21,871 nt of DNA. It comes from Anaerolineae bacterium. Its GTDB lineage: Bacteria; Chloroflexota; Anaerolineae; B4-G1; SLSP01. Below, in pieces: positions 7,149 to 13,459 of this stretch (its first letter is position 1; every line of letters begins with the position of its first letter). Location: NCBI GenBank assembly GCA_018055515.1, contig JAGPHL010000018.1:1-21871 (forward strand), given 5' to 3'. A program made the position numbers and the translations under genes. Below the pieces are notes generated by a model. It was given only the letters and a program-made list of their open reading frames with translations, was not told the origin of the DNA and searched no databases.

Positions 7149-7176
7149 ACGTTCGCACGTGTCCACGTTTCCACGT
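7149..7176. repeat. Four ACGT cores at an exact 8-bp period
   Basis: ACGT occurs at 7149, 7157, 7165 and 7173. The last two units are identical (TCCACGTT) and the first two are diverged. The array lies in the predicted 5' leader of the acylphosphatase gene, about 40 bp before its ATG. It may be a decayed short tandem repeat or a binding site. Confidence 0.6.
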
Positions 7177-7229
7177 TATTTGCGCCACCCAGGGGGGACC
7201 GCCGACCTCCCGCACGTGACGCTCCTCGC

Positions 7230-7257
7230 ATTTTAACGCGGAACACTGGACTGGCAA
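7230..7257 (-). promoter_or_regulatory. Predicted promoter of the acylphosphatase operon
   Basis: On the minus strand, TTGCCA (7252-7257), a 16-bp spacer and TAAAAT (7230-7235) match the same pattern as the rpsF promoter. The predicted leader is about 115 bases and contains the ACGT repeats. Its -35 lies 11 bp from the -35 of the divergent glycosyltransferase promoter. Confidence 0.55.
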
Positions 7258-7268
7258 GTAAACCGACG

Positions 7269-7296
7269 TTGTCATACAACATATTGCGCCTATAAT
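7269..7296 (+). promoter_or_regulatory. Predicted promoter of glycosyltransferase operon, near-leaderless
   Basis: TTGTCA (7269-7274), a 16-bp spacer and a perfect TATAAT (7291-7296) precede the ATG at 7305 by only 8 bases. Transcription should therefore start at about 7302-7305, on or next to the start codon. No ribosome binding site is present. Confidence 0.7.
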
Positions 7297-7304
7297 AAAT
7301 CGTA

Positions 7305-8432
7305 ATGGGAACGCAATCTCTGGTGGCCCTCAATGCGCAGCTCGTTTCGGGTGAGGCTTCCTATCGCAGCGCCGGCATCCATGCCTATATCTTGAACCTG
7401 CTCCGTGAGTTGCAACCCGACGACCGTCTGCGCTATCTGGCATTGACAGGACCTCGCGCCCTGCCTGACGACATCACCATGCCGGTCAAATCCTCACGAT
7501 TTCCCACGCACCGCCCCGCTCTCCGCATCCTGTGGGAACAGACCTGCCTGCCATGGGAGCTGACGCGCCTCAAAGCGGATTTGCTTCACGCGCCGGCCTT
7601 CATCGGCCCGCTGCTCAGCCCTTGTCCGCAGGTGCTCACCATCCTGGACCTGGGATTCATCCGCCACCCGGAATTTTTCCAGCGCAGCAAGGGGATGTAT
7701 CTCCGCACGCTGACGCGGCTCTCCGCCCGTCGCGCCGCGGCCATCCTCACGATCTCACACTTCACGGCTCACGAAATCACGGCGCTGCTAGGGACGCCGC
7801 CGGAGCGCATCCATGTGGTCTACCCCGGCATCGAGACGCGCTTCCGTCCGCTTCCGCCCGCCGAGGTCGCCCGCTTCCGTGAGGCGCAGGGGCTGCCCGA
7901 ACGCTTCATCCTCTACCTGGGGACGCTGGAACCGCGCAAGAACCTGCTCACGCTGGTGCGCGCTTTCGCCCAATTGCGCGACCCGCACCTGCACCTGGTG
8001 TTGGCCGGCGGGAAGGGGTGGCTCTACGAGCCGCTGTTCGCCGAAGTCGAGCGCCTGGGCCTGCAAGAGCGGGTCCATTTTCCGGGCTACGTCCCCGCCG
8101 ACAGTCAGGCACTCTGGTATAATGCAGCTACGATGTTTGTTTACCTGTCGTACTATGAGGGATTCGGGCTACCGGTCGCGGAAGCGCTGGCCTGTGGCAC
8201 GCCGGTGCTGGCCGCCCATGCGGCTTCCCTGCCGGAAGCTGCCGGCGACGCGGCGCTGCTGGCGCCGCCCGATGACGTGGAAGCCATCGTCGCCGGCATG
8301 GAACGCCTGCTGCACGACACGGCGCTGCGCGAAACCCTGCGTGAACGTGGCCCCGCCCATGCGGCGCAATTCAACTGGCCTGCCGCGGCCCGTCAAACCG
8401 CGACCCTCTATCGCACCCTGCTACCTTCATGA
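7305..8432 (+). CDS. GT4-family glycosyltransferase
   Basis: The 375-residue protein is a retaining GT-B glycosyltransferase of family 4. The N-terminal acceptor domain opens with ALNAQLVSGEASYRSAGIHAY. The donor half begins near VVYPGIETRFRPL and GLPERFILYLGTLEPRKNL. It includes LAGGKGW, VHFPGYVP and the E-x7-E donor motif EGFGLPVAE. It is likely to add a hexose from a nucleotide sugar to a lipid-linked oligosaccharide on the cytoplasmic side. The next gene, an initiating sugar-phosphate transferase, overlaps by ATGA, which supports exopolysaccharide or glycan assembly. The start at 7305 fits the family N-terminus but has no ribosome binding site. Confidence 0.92.
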   Translation: MGTQSLVALNAQLVSGEASYRSAGIHAYILNLLRELQPDDRLRYLALTGPRALPDDITMPVKSSRFPTHRPALRILWEQTCLPWELTRLKADLLHAPAFIGPLLSPCPQVLTILDLGFIRHPEFFQRSKGMYLRTLTRLSARRAAAILTISHFTAHEITALLGTPPERIHVVYPGIETRFRPLPPAEVARFREAQGLPERFILYLGTLEPRKNLLTLVRAFAQLRDPHLHLVLAGGKGWLYEPLFAEVERLGLQERVHFPGYVPADSQALWYNAATMFVYLSYYEGFGLPVAEALACGTPVLAAHAASLPEAAGDAALLAPPDDVEAIVAGMERLLHDTALRETLRERGPAHAAQFNWPAAARQTATLYRTLLPS

Positions 8433-9886
8433 GCTCAATCCAACGTTCCTGCACCATGAATGAGAAACATAAAAAACACAAGGACGCGAGCCCCTGGTGG
8501 GTCATGCCGCTGGATATCGCGATGATCCTGCTGGGCCTGTTGCTGGCATACGAATTGCGCTACCGCCTGCAATGGTTCGTAGACGTGGTCTACGATGCCC
8601 CGCTGCGCGCCTACACGCCCTTCGGCGTGCTGTTCGTGGGACTGATCCCCGGCATTCTGTGGCTAGAGGGCGCCTACCGCCAGTGGCGCGGACGCAGCTG
8701 GCTCGATCACGTCACCCGCATCGTCAACGCCGTCACGACCGCGTTGGTGTTGATCCTGGCCTATGCTTTCGTCTCCCGGCCCCTCGTCTACTCGCGCCTG
8801 CTGCTGTTGGAAGCGGGCATCGGCATCATCATCCTGATGTCGTTAGACCGGGCGGCGATCCTGCTCATCCAACAACACCTGTTCCGCAAGGGCATCGGGG
8901 TGAAGCGCGTCATCATCGTGGGGGCGGGGGAAGTGGGCCGGCGGGTGATCCGCAACATCGTCGCGCAGCCGCAGCTGGGATATCACATCGTCGGCTATGT
9001 GGACGATAACCCGGCCAAGGGTGAAAAGGAAATCGGCCGCATCAAGGGCCTGGGCTCGCTAGATAGTCTGGCGGACATCATCACGACCGAGGCGGTGGAT
9101 GAAGTGCTGATCACGCTGCCGTGGACCTTCCATCGGCGGATTCTGAATGTGCTGCGGGAATGTGAACGACGGCACGTCGTGGCGCGCATCGTGCCTGACC
9201 TGTTCCAACTCAGCCTGAGCCAGGTCGAGGTGAGCGACCTGGGCGGCGTGCCCCTCGTCAGCGTGCGCGAAATCGCGTTCAGCCCGGCAGCCCTCATCTT
9301 CAAACGCGCCGTGGACATTGTCGGCGCCGTTCTTGGCCTGCTGATAGGCGCCCCGCTGTTCGCGCTGATCGCCATCGCCATCAAGCTCGATTCCCCGGGA
9401 CCGGTGTTCTTCACCCAACTACGGGTGGGCAAGGGCCATCAGCAGTTCCCCATCATCAAATTCCGCTCCATGCGCGTTGGCGCGGAAGAGGAACAGCAAA
9501 AGCTCTTGGCGCTCAACGAAGCCGACGGCCCGCTCTTCAAAATTCGTGAGGATCCCCGCCTCACCCGCGTCGGAGCGTTCTTGCGCCGCACGAGCCTGGA
9601 CGAACTGCCGCAGCTGCTCAACGTCTTGCGCGGCGAGATGAGCCTCGTCGGTCCCCGCCCGCCTGTCCCCTCGGAAGTGGCCTGTTATCAACCCTGGCAC
9701 ATGCAGCGACTTTCGGTGCCCGGCGGCATGACGGGACTCTGGCAAGTGAGCGGGCGCAGCGACCTCACCTTCGACGAAATGGCGCTGCTGGACATCTACT
9801 ACATCGAACACTGGTCGCCATGGCTCGATCTCCAAATTCTCCTGCGTACCCTCCCCAAAGTGCTGTTGGCCAAAGGGGCGTATTAA
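8429..9886 (+). CDS. Polyprenyl-phosphate sugar phosphotransferase (WbaP/CpsE type)
   Basis: The 485-residue protein transfers a sugar-1-phosphate from a nucleotide sugar to undecaprenyl phosphate, the first step of exopolysaccharide or O-glycan synthesis. Four membrane helices (about 25-42, 62-80, 98-117 and 122-145) precede a Rossmann-like domain (158-285, VIIVGAGEVGRRVIRNIV). A fifth hydrophobic segment (about 293-319) leads into the bacterial sugar transferase domain. That domain shows KFRSM, RRTSLDELPQL (Asp391-Glu392), MSLVGPRPP and VPGGMTGLWQVSGRSDLTFD. The ATG at 8429 overlaps the previous stop by ATGA; an internal ATG at 8456 is a possible alternative. Neither has a clear ribosome binding site. 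The sugar cannot be told from sequence. Confidence 0.93.
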   Translation: MSSIQRSCTMNEKHKKHKDASPWWVMPLDIAMILLGLLLAYELRYRLQWFVDVVYDAPLRAYTPFGVLFVGLIPGILWLEGAYRQWRGRSWLDHVTRIVNAVTTALVLILAYAFVSRPLVYSRLLLLEAGIGIIILMSLDRAAILLIQQHLFRKGIGVKRVIIVGAGEVGRRVIRNIVAQPQLGYHIVGYVDDNPAKGEKEIGRIKGLGSLDSLADIITTEAVDEVLITLPWTFHRRILNVLRECERRHVVARIVPDLFQLSLSQVEVSDLGGVPLVSVREIAFSPAALIFKRAVDIVGAVLGLLIGAPLFALIAIAIKLDSPGPVFFTQLRVGKGHQQFPIIKFRSMRVGAEEEQQKLLALNEADGPLFKIREDPRLTRVGAFLRRTSLDELPQLLNVLRGEMSLVGPRPPVPSEVACYQPWHMQRLSVPGGMTGLWQVSGRSDLTFDEMALLDIYYIEHWSPWLDLQILLRTLPKVLLAKGAY

Positions 9887-9916
9887 ACCAAAAATACTCA
9901 GCATAAGGATCACAGT

Positions 9917-11104
9917 ATGAATTCCTGGCAACTTTCCCCTACCGAGACTGAGGCGCTCCTGAATTTTTTGCAACGCCTTGTGCAAACGCCCAGTTTGCCC
10001 GGGCAAGAAGGTGCCGTCGCGGCGTTGGTGCAGGCGGAAATGCAGCGCCTTGGCTTTGCCGGGGTGAACATGGACTCCGCCGGCAACGTCAGCGGGCGGG
10101 TCGGCAACGACAGCGGGCCGACGTTGCTGCTCAATACGCACATGGACACCGTCACCGTCGCCGAGCCGGGGCGCTGGAAAGTGGATCCCTGGAGCGCTGA
10201 AGTGCAACAGGGACGACTTTACGGCCTGGGCAGCTGTGACATGAAGGGCGGGTTGGCGGCCGCCGTCTACGGCGCCGCGCACCTGCTGCGCACCGGCGCC
10301 CCCCTGGCGGGACAGGTGGTGGTGGCCACCGTCGGCCTGGAAGAGCCTGCCGAGGGCGTCGGCACGCGCGCGTTTCTGGAGGAAAGCGGCCTGCACCCGC
10401 AGTGGGTCGTGATCGCGGAACCTTCGGATTTGCAGGTAGTGCGGGCGCAGCGTGGGCATCTGGAAATCCAGCTCACCCTCCAGGGCAAATCGGCGCATTC
10501 CGCCCGGCCCGAGTTGGGGGAAAACGCCATCTACGCCGCCGCACGGGTCATCTTCGGCCTGGAAATCCTCGCGGAGCAGCTGGCCGAAGATCCCTTCCTG
10601 GGGACGGGAGTACTGGCCGTGACCGACATCCGTTCTCACGCGGTGAGCCGCAACGCCATCCCCGAACGCTGCGAGCTGATCATTGACCGGCGACTGACAG
10701 TCGGCGAGACCGAGGCCCTGGCCCTGGCCGAAATTCAGCGCGTCATCGCCCGCGAAGGGGTGCGTGCTGCCGTCGCCGTCATCGAGGAGGAAGTGCGCAC
10801 GCACACCGGCAAAGTCCTCCGCGCCCGCCGCGCCTCGCCCTCCTGGGCGCTGGACGAACATCACCCGCTGATCACCGCCATGCTCCAAGCCGCGCGGGAC
10901 GTGAACTTGCATCCGGGACTGAGCAAGTGGCATTTCGCCACGGAAGGCGCCTACACGGCGGGGGTAGCCCACATCCCCACGGTGGGGTTCGGACCGGGGG
11001 ATCCCAATCTGGCCCACACCTGCAATGAAAATGTGCCCCTGGAACAGGTTTACAGCGCCGCCGGCGCTTACGCTGCCCTGGCAGCACGTCTCTTGCGTCC
11101 CTGA
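9917..11104 (+). CDS. M20-family metallopeptidase/deacylase (ArgE/DapE/YgeY type)
   Basis: The 395-residue zinc hydrolase has conserved ligands in NTHMDTV (His75, Asp77), GSCDMKGG (Asp108), LEEPAEG (Glu142-Glu143) and AEPSDLQ (Glu168), plus a C-terminal His in LAHTCNEN. The dimer-domain His lies in GKSAHSARPE (194). The family removes acyl or amino-acid groups from small peptides and N-acylated amino acids. The closest style I recall is ArgE/DapE, including YgeY and LysK. LysK would be notable given the LysW-like gene 1.9 kb downstream, but no other lysine genes are present. The ATG has AAGGA 7 bases upstream. It lies 30 bp after the phosphotransferase gene and 27 bp before psuG, so it is probably cotranscribed. 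Confidence 0.9.
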   Translation: MNSWQLSPTETEALLNFLQRLVQTPSLPGQEGAVAALVQAEMQRLGFAGVNMDSAGNVSGRVGNDSGPTLLLNTHMDTVTVAEPGRWKVDPWSAEVQQGRLYGLGSCDMKGGLAAAVYGAAHLLRTGAPLAGQVVVATVGLEEPAEGVGTRAFLEESGLHPQWVVIAEPSDLQVVRAQRGHLEIQLTLQGKSAHSARPELGENAIYAAARVIFGLEILAEQLAEDPFLGTGVLAVTDIRSHAVSRNAIPERCELIIDRRLTVGETEALALAEIQRVIAREGVRAAVAVIEEEVRTHTGKVLRARRASPSWALDEHHPLITAMLQAARDVNLHPGLSKWHFATEGAYTAGVAHIPTVGFGPGDPNLAHTCNENVPLEQVYSAAGAYAALAARLLRP

Positions 11105-11131
11105 CGCGGTCCGCAATTAAGGGAGGAAATC

Positions 11132-12019
11132 ATGCCCATCGCCATTGCCGAAACAGTTCAGACAGCGCTTGCCAACGGCGCCCCGCTCGTGGCGCTCGAA
11201 TCGGCGCTGATCACCCATGGCTTTGCCTATCCGGCCAATCTTGAAATCACCCGGCGCATGGCGGAGACCATTCGCGCCGCCGGCGCAATCCCCGCCGTCA
11301 TCGGCGTGTGGGAAGGACGCCCCACGGTGGGCCTGACCGAAGCTCAAATCGAGAGCCTGGCGCGCGAGACCGCCCTCAAGACCAGCATCCGCGACCTGCC
11401 CCTGGCGCGGCTACGCGGCCTGCACGGCGGGACGACGGTCGCCGCAACGATGCTGCTCGCCCAACGCGCCGGCTTGCGCGTCTTCGCGACAGGCGGAATT
11501 GGCGGCGTGCATCGCGGGCATCCCGAGGACGTGTCCGCCGATCTGCCCACGCTGGCGACGACGCCCGTGATCGTCGTTTGCGCGGGCGCCAAAGCCATCC
11601 TCGACCTGCCCCGCACGCTAGAATTCCTGGAGACCTGGGGCGTGCCGGTATTGGGATGGCAAACCGCGACCTTCCCGGCCTTCTACAGCCGTGAATCGGG
11701 CCTGCCCGTAGATCAGCGCGTCACCCACGCCGCCGAAGTCGCCGCCGTCTATGACAGTCAACGCGCGTTAGGCCTGTCCCAGGGGCTGCTGGTCGCCGCG
11801 CCGGTGCCGCCAGAAGCTGAAATCCCGGCGCCGGAGATCGAACCGCTGATCGCGCAGGCCATCGCCGAGGCTGAAGCGCGGGGCATTTCCGGCAAGCAGC
11901 TGACGCCATACCTGCTGGCCCGCCTGGTTACCCTGAGCGAAGCACGCAGTCGCCGCGCCAACGAGAGCCTGCTCCTCAACAACGCGCAAATCGCCGCGCA
12001 GATTGCCGCCCAGCTCTGA
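11132..12019 (+). CDS. psuG: Pseudouridine-5'-phosphate glycosidase
   Basis: The 295-residue enzyme reversibly splits pseudouridine 5'-phosphate into uracil and ribose 5-phosphate for salvage of RNA-derived pseudouridine. It carries the family motifs VALESALITHGFAYPAN (catalytic Glu23), LKTSIRDLP (catalytic Lys83), GGTTVAATMLLAQRAG and FATGGIGGVHRG. DVSADLPTLATTPV, VCAGAKAILDLPRTLEFLET and FPAFYSRESGLPVD follow. Length is usual. GGGAGGAAATC gives a strong ribosome binding site before the ATG. The partner pseudouridine kinase (psuK) is not adjacent, so it must be elsewhere or replaced. Confidence 0.97.
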   Translation: MPIAIAETVQTALANGAPLVALESALITHGFAYPANLEITRRMAETIRAAGAIPAVIGVWEGRPTVGLTEAQIESLARETALKTSIRDLPLARLRGLHGGTTVAATMLLAQRAGLRVFATGGIGGVHRGHPEDVSADLPTLATTPVIVVCAGAKAILDLPRTLEFLETWGVPVLGWQTATFPAFYSRESGLPVDQRVTHAAEVAAVYDSQRALGLSQGLLVAAPVPPEAEIPAPEIEPLIAQAIAEAEARGISGKQLTPYLLARLVTLSEARSRRANESLLLNNAQIAAQIAAQL

Positions 12020-12059
12020 AGCGACGGCCGCTGCGCGACACACGGAGTCATCCCTTCAC

Positions 12060-12740
12060 ATGCGCGCCCTGTTGGTGTCTCAAGATCCGGATGAAGCGGC
12101 CATCCTGTCGCTGATCCTCCAGCGCGCCGGCATGACCGTCACCCGTTCGACGGATCTGGAACACGCGCTGCAGAATCAGCCAGAGATGCCGGCCGACCTG
12201 ATCCTCCTGGCCATGCCCGCCGGTTCCCCGCTGGCGCAGGTGCGGATGATCCGCGCCCAGACGGAAATCCCCCTGGTGCTCGTCGCCGAACAGATCGAGG
12301 AAGCGATGCACGCGCTGTTGCTGGAATCCGGCGCCGATCTGGTCGTGACCCGGCCGTTCGCCCCCCGGCTGTTGATCTCACAGGTGCGCGCCCTGTTGCG
12401 CCGCGCGGCCGGGCTGCCCTTCTTCACACTGCCGACCCTCACCATCAGCGATCTGACCCTGGACCCGGCGACGCGCACCGTGCAGGTGGGGATCCTGGGC
12501 CCCAAGCGGCTCACGCAGTTGGAATTCCGCCTGCTCTACGCGCTGATGATCCATCGCGGGCAGGTCCTGCCGGCTGAAATCCTGGTCGAGCAGGTGTGGG
12601 GGTACACGGGAGAAGGGGAACGGGACCTGGTTCGCGGCTTGATCCGACGTCTGCGCGCCAAAATCGAGCCGGACCCCAGCCAACCGCGTTTCATCCTCAC
12701 CATTGCCGGCATTGGCTATACTTTCGATCCGCAAGGGTGA
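12060..12740 (+). CDS. OmpR/PhoB-type regulator with a pseudo-receiver domain
   Basis: The protein is 226 residues from the ATG at 12060. An upstream in-frame ATG at 12003 overlaps psuG and would add a non-conserved tail. Residues 1-118 follow the receiver fold, but the key residues are all changed. The acidic pair is Ser7-Gln8 (LLVSQDPDE). The phosphoacceptor Asp is Ala51 (DLILLAMPAG). The switch Thr is Ala76 (LVLVAEQ). The Lys is Arg98 (VVTRPF). Residues about 127-223 form an intact winged helix: LTQLEFRLLYALMIHRGQVL, VEQVWGYTGEGERDLVRGLI and FILTIAGIGYTF. It should bind DNA but cannot be phosphorylated in the normal way. The nearest sensor kinase is 720 bp downstream, and phased 11-bp repeats lie 70 bp past its stop. 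Confidence 0.93.
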   Translation: MRALLVSQDPDEAAILSLILQRAGMTVTRSTDLEHALQNQPEMPADLILLAMPAGSPLAQVRMIRAQTEIPLVLVAEQIEEAMHALLLESGADLVVTRPFAPRLLISQVRALLRRAAGLPFFTLPTLTISDLTLDPATRTVQVGILGPKRLTQLEFRLLYALMIHRGQVLPAEILVEQVWGYTGEGERDLVRGLIRRLRAKIEPDPSQPRFILTIAGIGYTFDPQG

Positions 12741-12809
12741 AGCGGTCCCCGCGCGCACCCCGTCCATTTCGAAGGTTTGACGTTATGAAAGTCGTATGCA
12801 GCCAGTGTT

Positions 12810-12853
12810 TTGACACAGGGATTACACAGGTTTAGCACAAGTTTTACACAGCT
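12810..12853 (+). promoter_or_regulatory. Four tandem 11-bp direct repeats, PHO-box-like operator
   Basis: Four consecutive 11-bp units run without gaps: TTGACACAGGG (12810), ATTACACAGGT (12821), TTAGCACAAGT (12832) and TTTACACAGCT (12843). The shared core is TTnACACAG. PhoB and PhoP regulators bind tandem 11-bp direct repeats (TTnACA with 5-bp gaps), usually in place of the -35 element. Here the array ends 6 bp before a TATGAT. A cluster of weak DnaA boxes is an alternative reading, since each unit contains a near-match to TTWTNCACA. Confidence 0.7.
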
Positions 12854-12859
12854 CTCTTC

Positions 12860-12865
12860 TATGAT
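12860..12865 (+). promoter_or_regulatory. -10 element of the LysW-like gene promoter
   Basis: TATGAT lies 6 bp beyond the 11-bp repeats. The sequence 17 bp upstream (ACAAGT) is not a -35 element, which fits a promoter that depends on an activator bound to the repeats. The predicted transcript start is near 12872, giving a leader of about 97 bases. Confidence 0.5.
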
Positions 12866-12904
12866 GCAAGCGACACTTGGGCTGAGGGCCAACGTCAACA
12901 AGCA

Positions 12905-12944
12905 CAGGCGACAGGCCCACAACACAACAGCCTGCCGTTCAGGC
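12905..12944 (+). promoter_or_regulatory. Mutually exclusive short hairpins in the LysW-like leader
   Basis: CAGGC occurs at 12905, 12912 and 12940, and a single GCCTG occurs at 12930-12934. The GCCTG can pair with either an upstream or the downstream CAGGC, giving alternative 5-bp hairpins shortly before the ribosome binding site. The stems are short, so this is suggestive only. Confidence 0.25.
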
Positions 12945-12968
12945 AACACACCGGTGAGGAGGTTAAAC

Positions 12969-13187
12969 ATGGCTTCGGCAGTATGTCCGTCCTGCGGAGA
13001 GACGATCAAGGTGACAGGACAAGTCAAAATCGGACGGTACATCACCTGTCCCATTTGCGATGAGATGCTTGAGATCATTGATGTGAACCCGATCGAACTC
13101 GATTGGGCGTTCTACGATGACGAGGACAACGAGGACGATCTGGATTACGAAGAGCAGGACGAGGACGAGGACGATTGGGATAATTGA
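12969..13187 (+). CDS. LysW-like zinc-ribbon peptide with acidic tail
   Basis: The 72-residue protein starts at the ATG at 12969, with a strong GAGGAGG 6 bases upstream. A longer frame from 12810 would translate the operator and leader and is rejected. Residues 5-40 form a zinc ribbon, CPSC then CPIC, arranged as in LysW/ArgW amino-group carrier proteins (CPSCGETIKVTGQVKIGRYI). From residue about 50 the protein is almost all Asp/Glu and ends DDWDN. True LysW ends EDWGE, with the last Glu carrying the substrate. Here the end residue is Asn, so the carrier role is doubtful. No LysX, LysZ, LysY or LysJ is nearby. A small adaptor or regulatory partner of the flanking regulator and kinase is possible but unproven. 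Confidence 0.88.
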   Translation: MASAVCPSCGETIKVTGQVKIGRYITCPICDEMLEIIDVNPIELDWAFYDDEDNEDDLDYEEQDEDEDDWDN

Positions 13188-13228
13188 CGATCTCCGACAT
13201 TCAACGCCTGAAATCGGTCTCAGAGGTG

Positions 13229-13259
13229 AGGCGGCCCGTTGCACAACGACGGGCCGCCT
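13229..13259 (+). terminator. Strong hairpin terminator after the LysW-like gene
   Basis: AGGCGGCCCGT (13229-13239) and ACGGGCCGCCT (13249-13259) form a perfect 11-bp GC-rich stem with a 9-base loop, 42 bp after the stop. There is no T tract, as is common for terminators in GC-rich genomes. It separates the small gene from the kinase gene, which has its own promoter. Confidence 0.75.
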
Positions 13260-13372
13260 GCGTTACAGCTGGCGGCGTCCGCTGCAAGGCCCACAACAAA
13301 AATGCCGGAATCTACGCCATTTTTAATCGGTGGCCGAACAGTCGCTCAGATTTTACGTGACAGAACGCGCGC

Positions 13373-13401
13373 TTGTACTTCTCGGCAGGTCGGTGTATCA
13401 T
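13373..13401 (+). promoter_or_regulatory. Predicted promoter of the sensor kinase gene
   Basis: TTGTAC (13373-13378), a 17-bp spacer and TATCAT (13396-13401) form a plausible vegetative promoter. The start would be near 13408, about 50 bases before the ATG. Confidence 0.55.
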
Positions 13402-13459
13402 TGTGGCGAGATGACAGGGTTCTCAAAACGCCACAACAACGGTCGCAAAGGCGAAAACC

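Noticed and set aside
7149..7176. CRISPR-like array
   Set aside because: The period is 8 bp with no spacers, and there are no cas genes.
6820..7275. Longer acylphosphatase reading frame starting at 7275
   Set aside because: The extra 56 codons read through the promoter and repeat region and match nothing in the family. The ATG at 7107 has a good ribosome binding site.
8110..8125. TATAAT-like sequence inside the glycosyltransferase gene
   Set aside because: It has no matching -35 and lies in a coding region; probably chance.
9419..11116. 565-codon open frame on the minus strand opposite the M20 gene
   Set aside because: It lies antisense to a gene with clear catalytic motifs. It has no recognisable domain and is rich in His, Arg and Gln, as expected for a GC-rich antisense shadow.
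12785..12835. 16-codon micro-ORF with a CxxC (MKVVCSQCFDTGITQV) and a GAAGG upstream
   Set aside because: It overlaps the 11-bp repeats and would lie upstream of the predicted transcript start. It is too short to support without conservation data.
12810..12853. DnaA-box cluster or replication origin
   Set aside because: Each unit is at least one base off TTWTNCACA. No AT-rich unwinding region or dnaA/dnaN gene is nearby, and the array abuts a -10 element. Kept only as an alternative.
9917..13187. M20 peptidase plus LysW-like peptide as a LysW-type lysine pathway
   Set aside because: The carrier terminus is missing, the genes are 1.9 kb apart in different transcription units, and LysX, LysZ, LysY and LysJ are absent.
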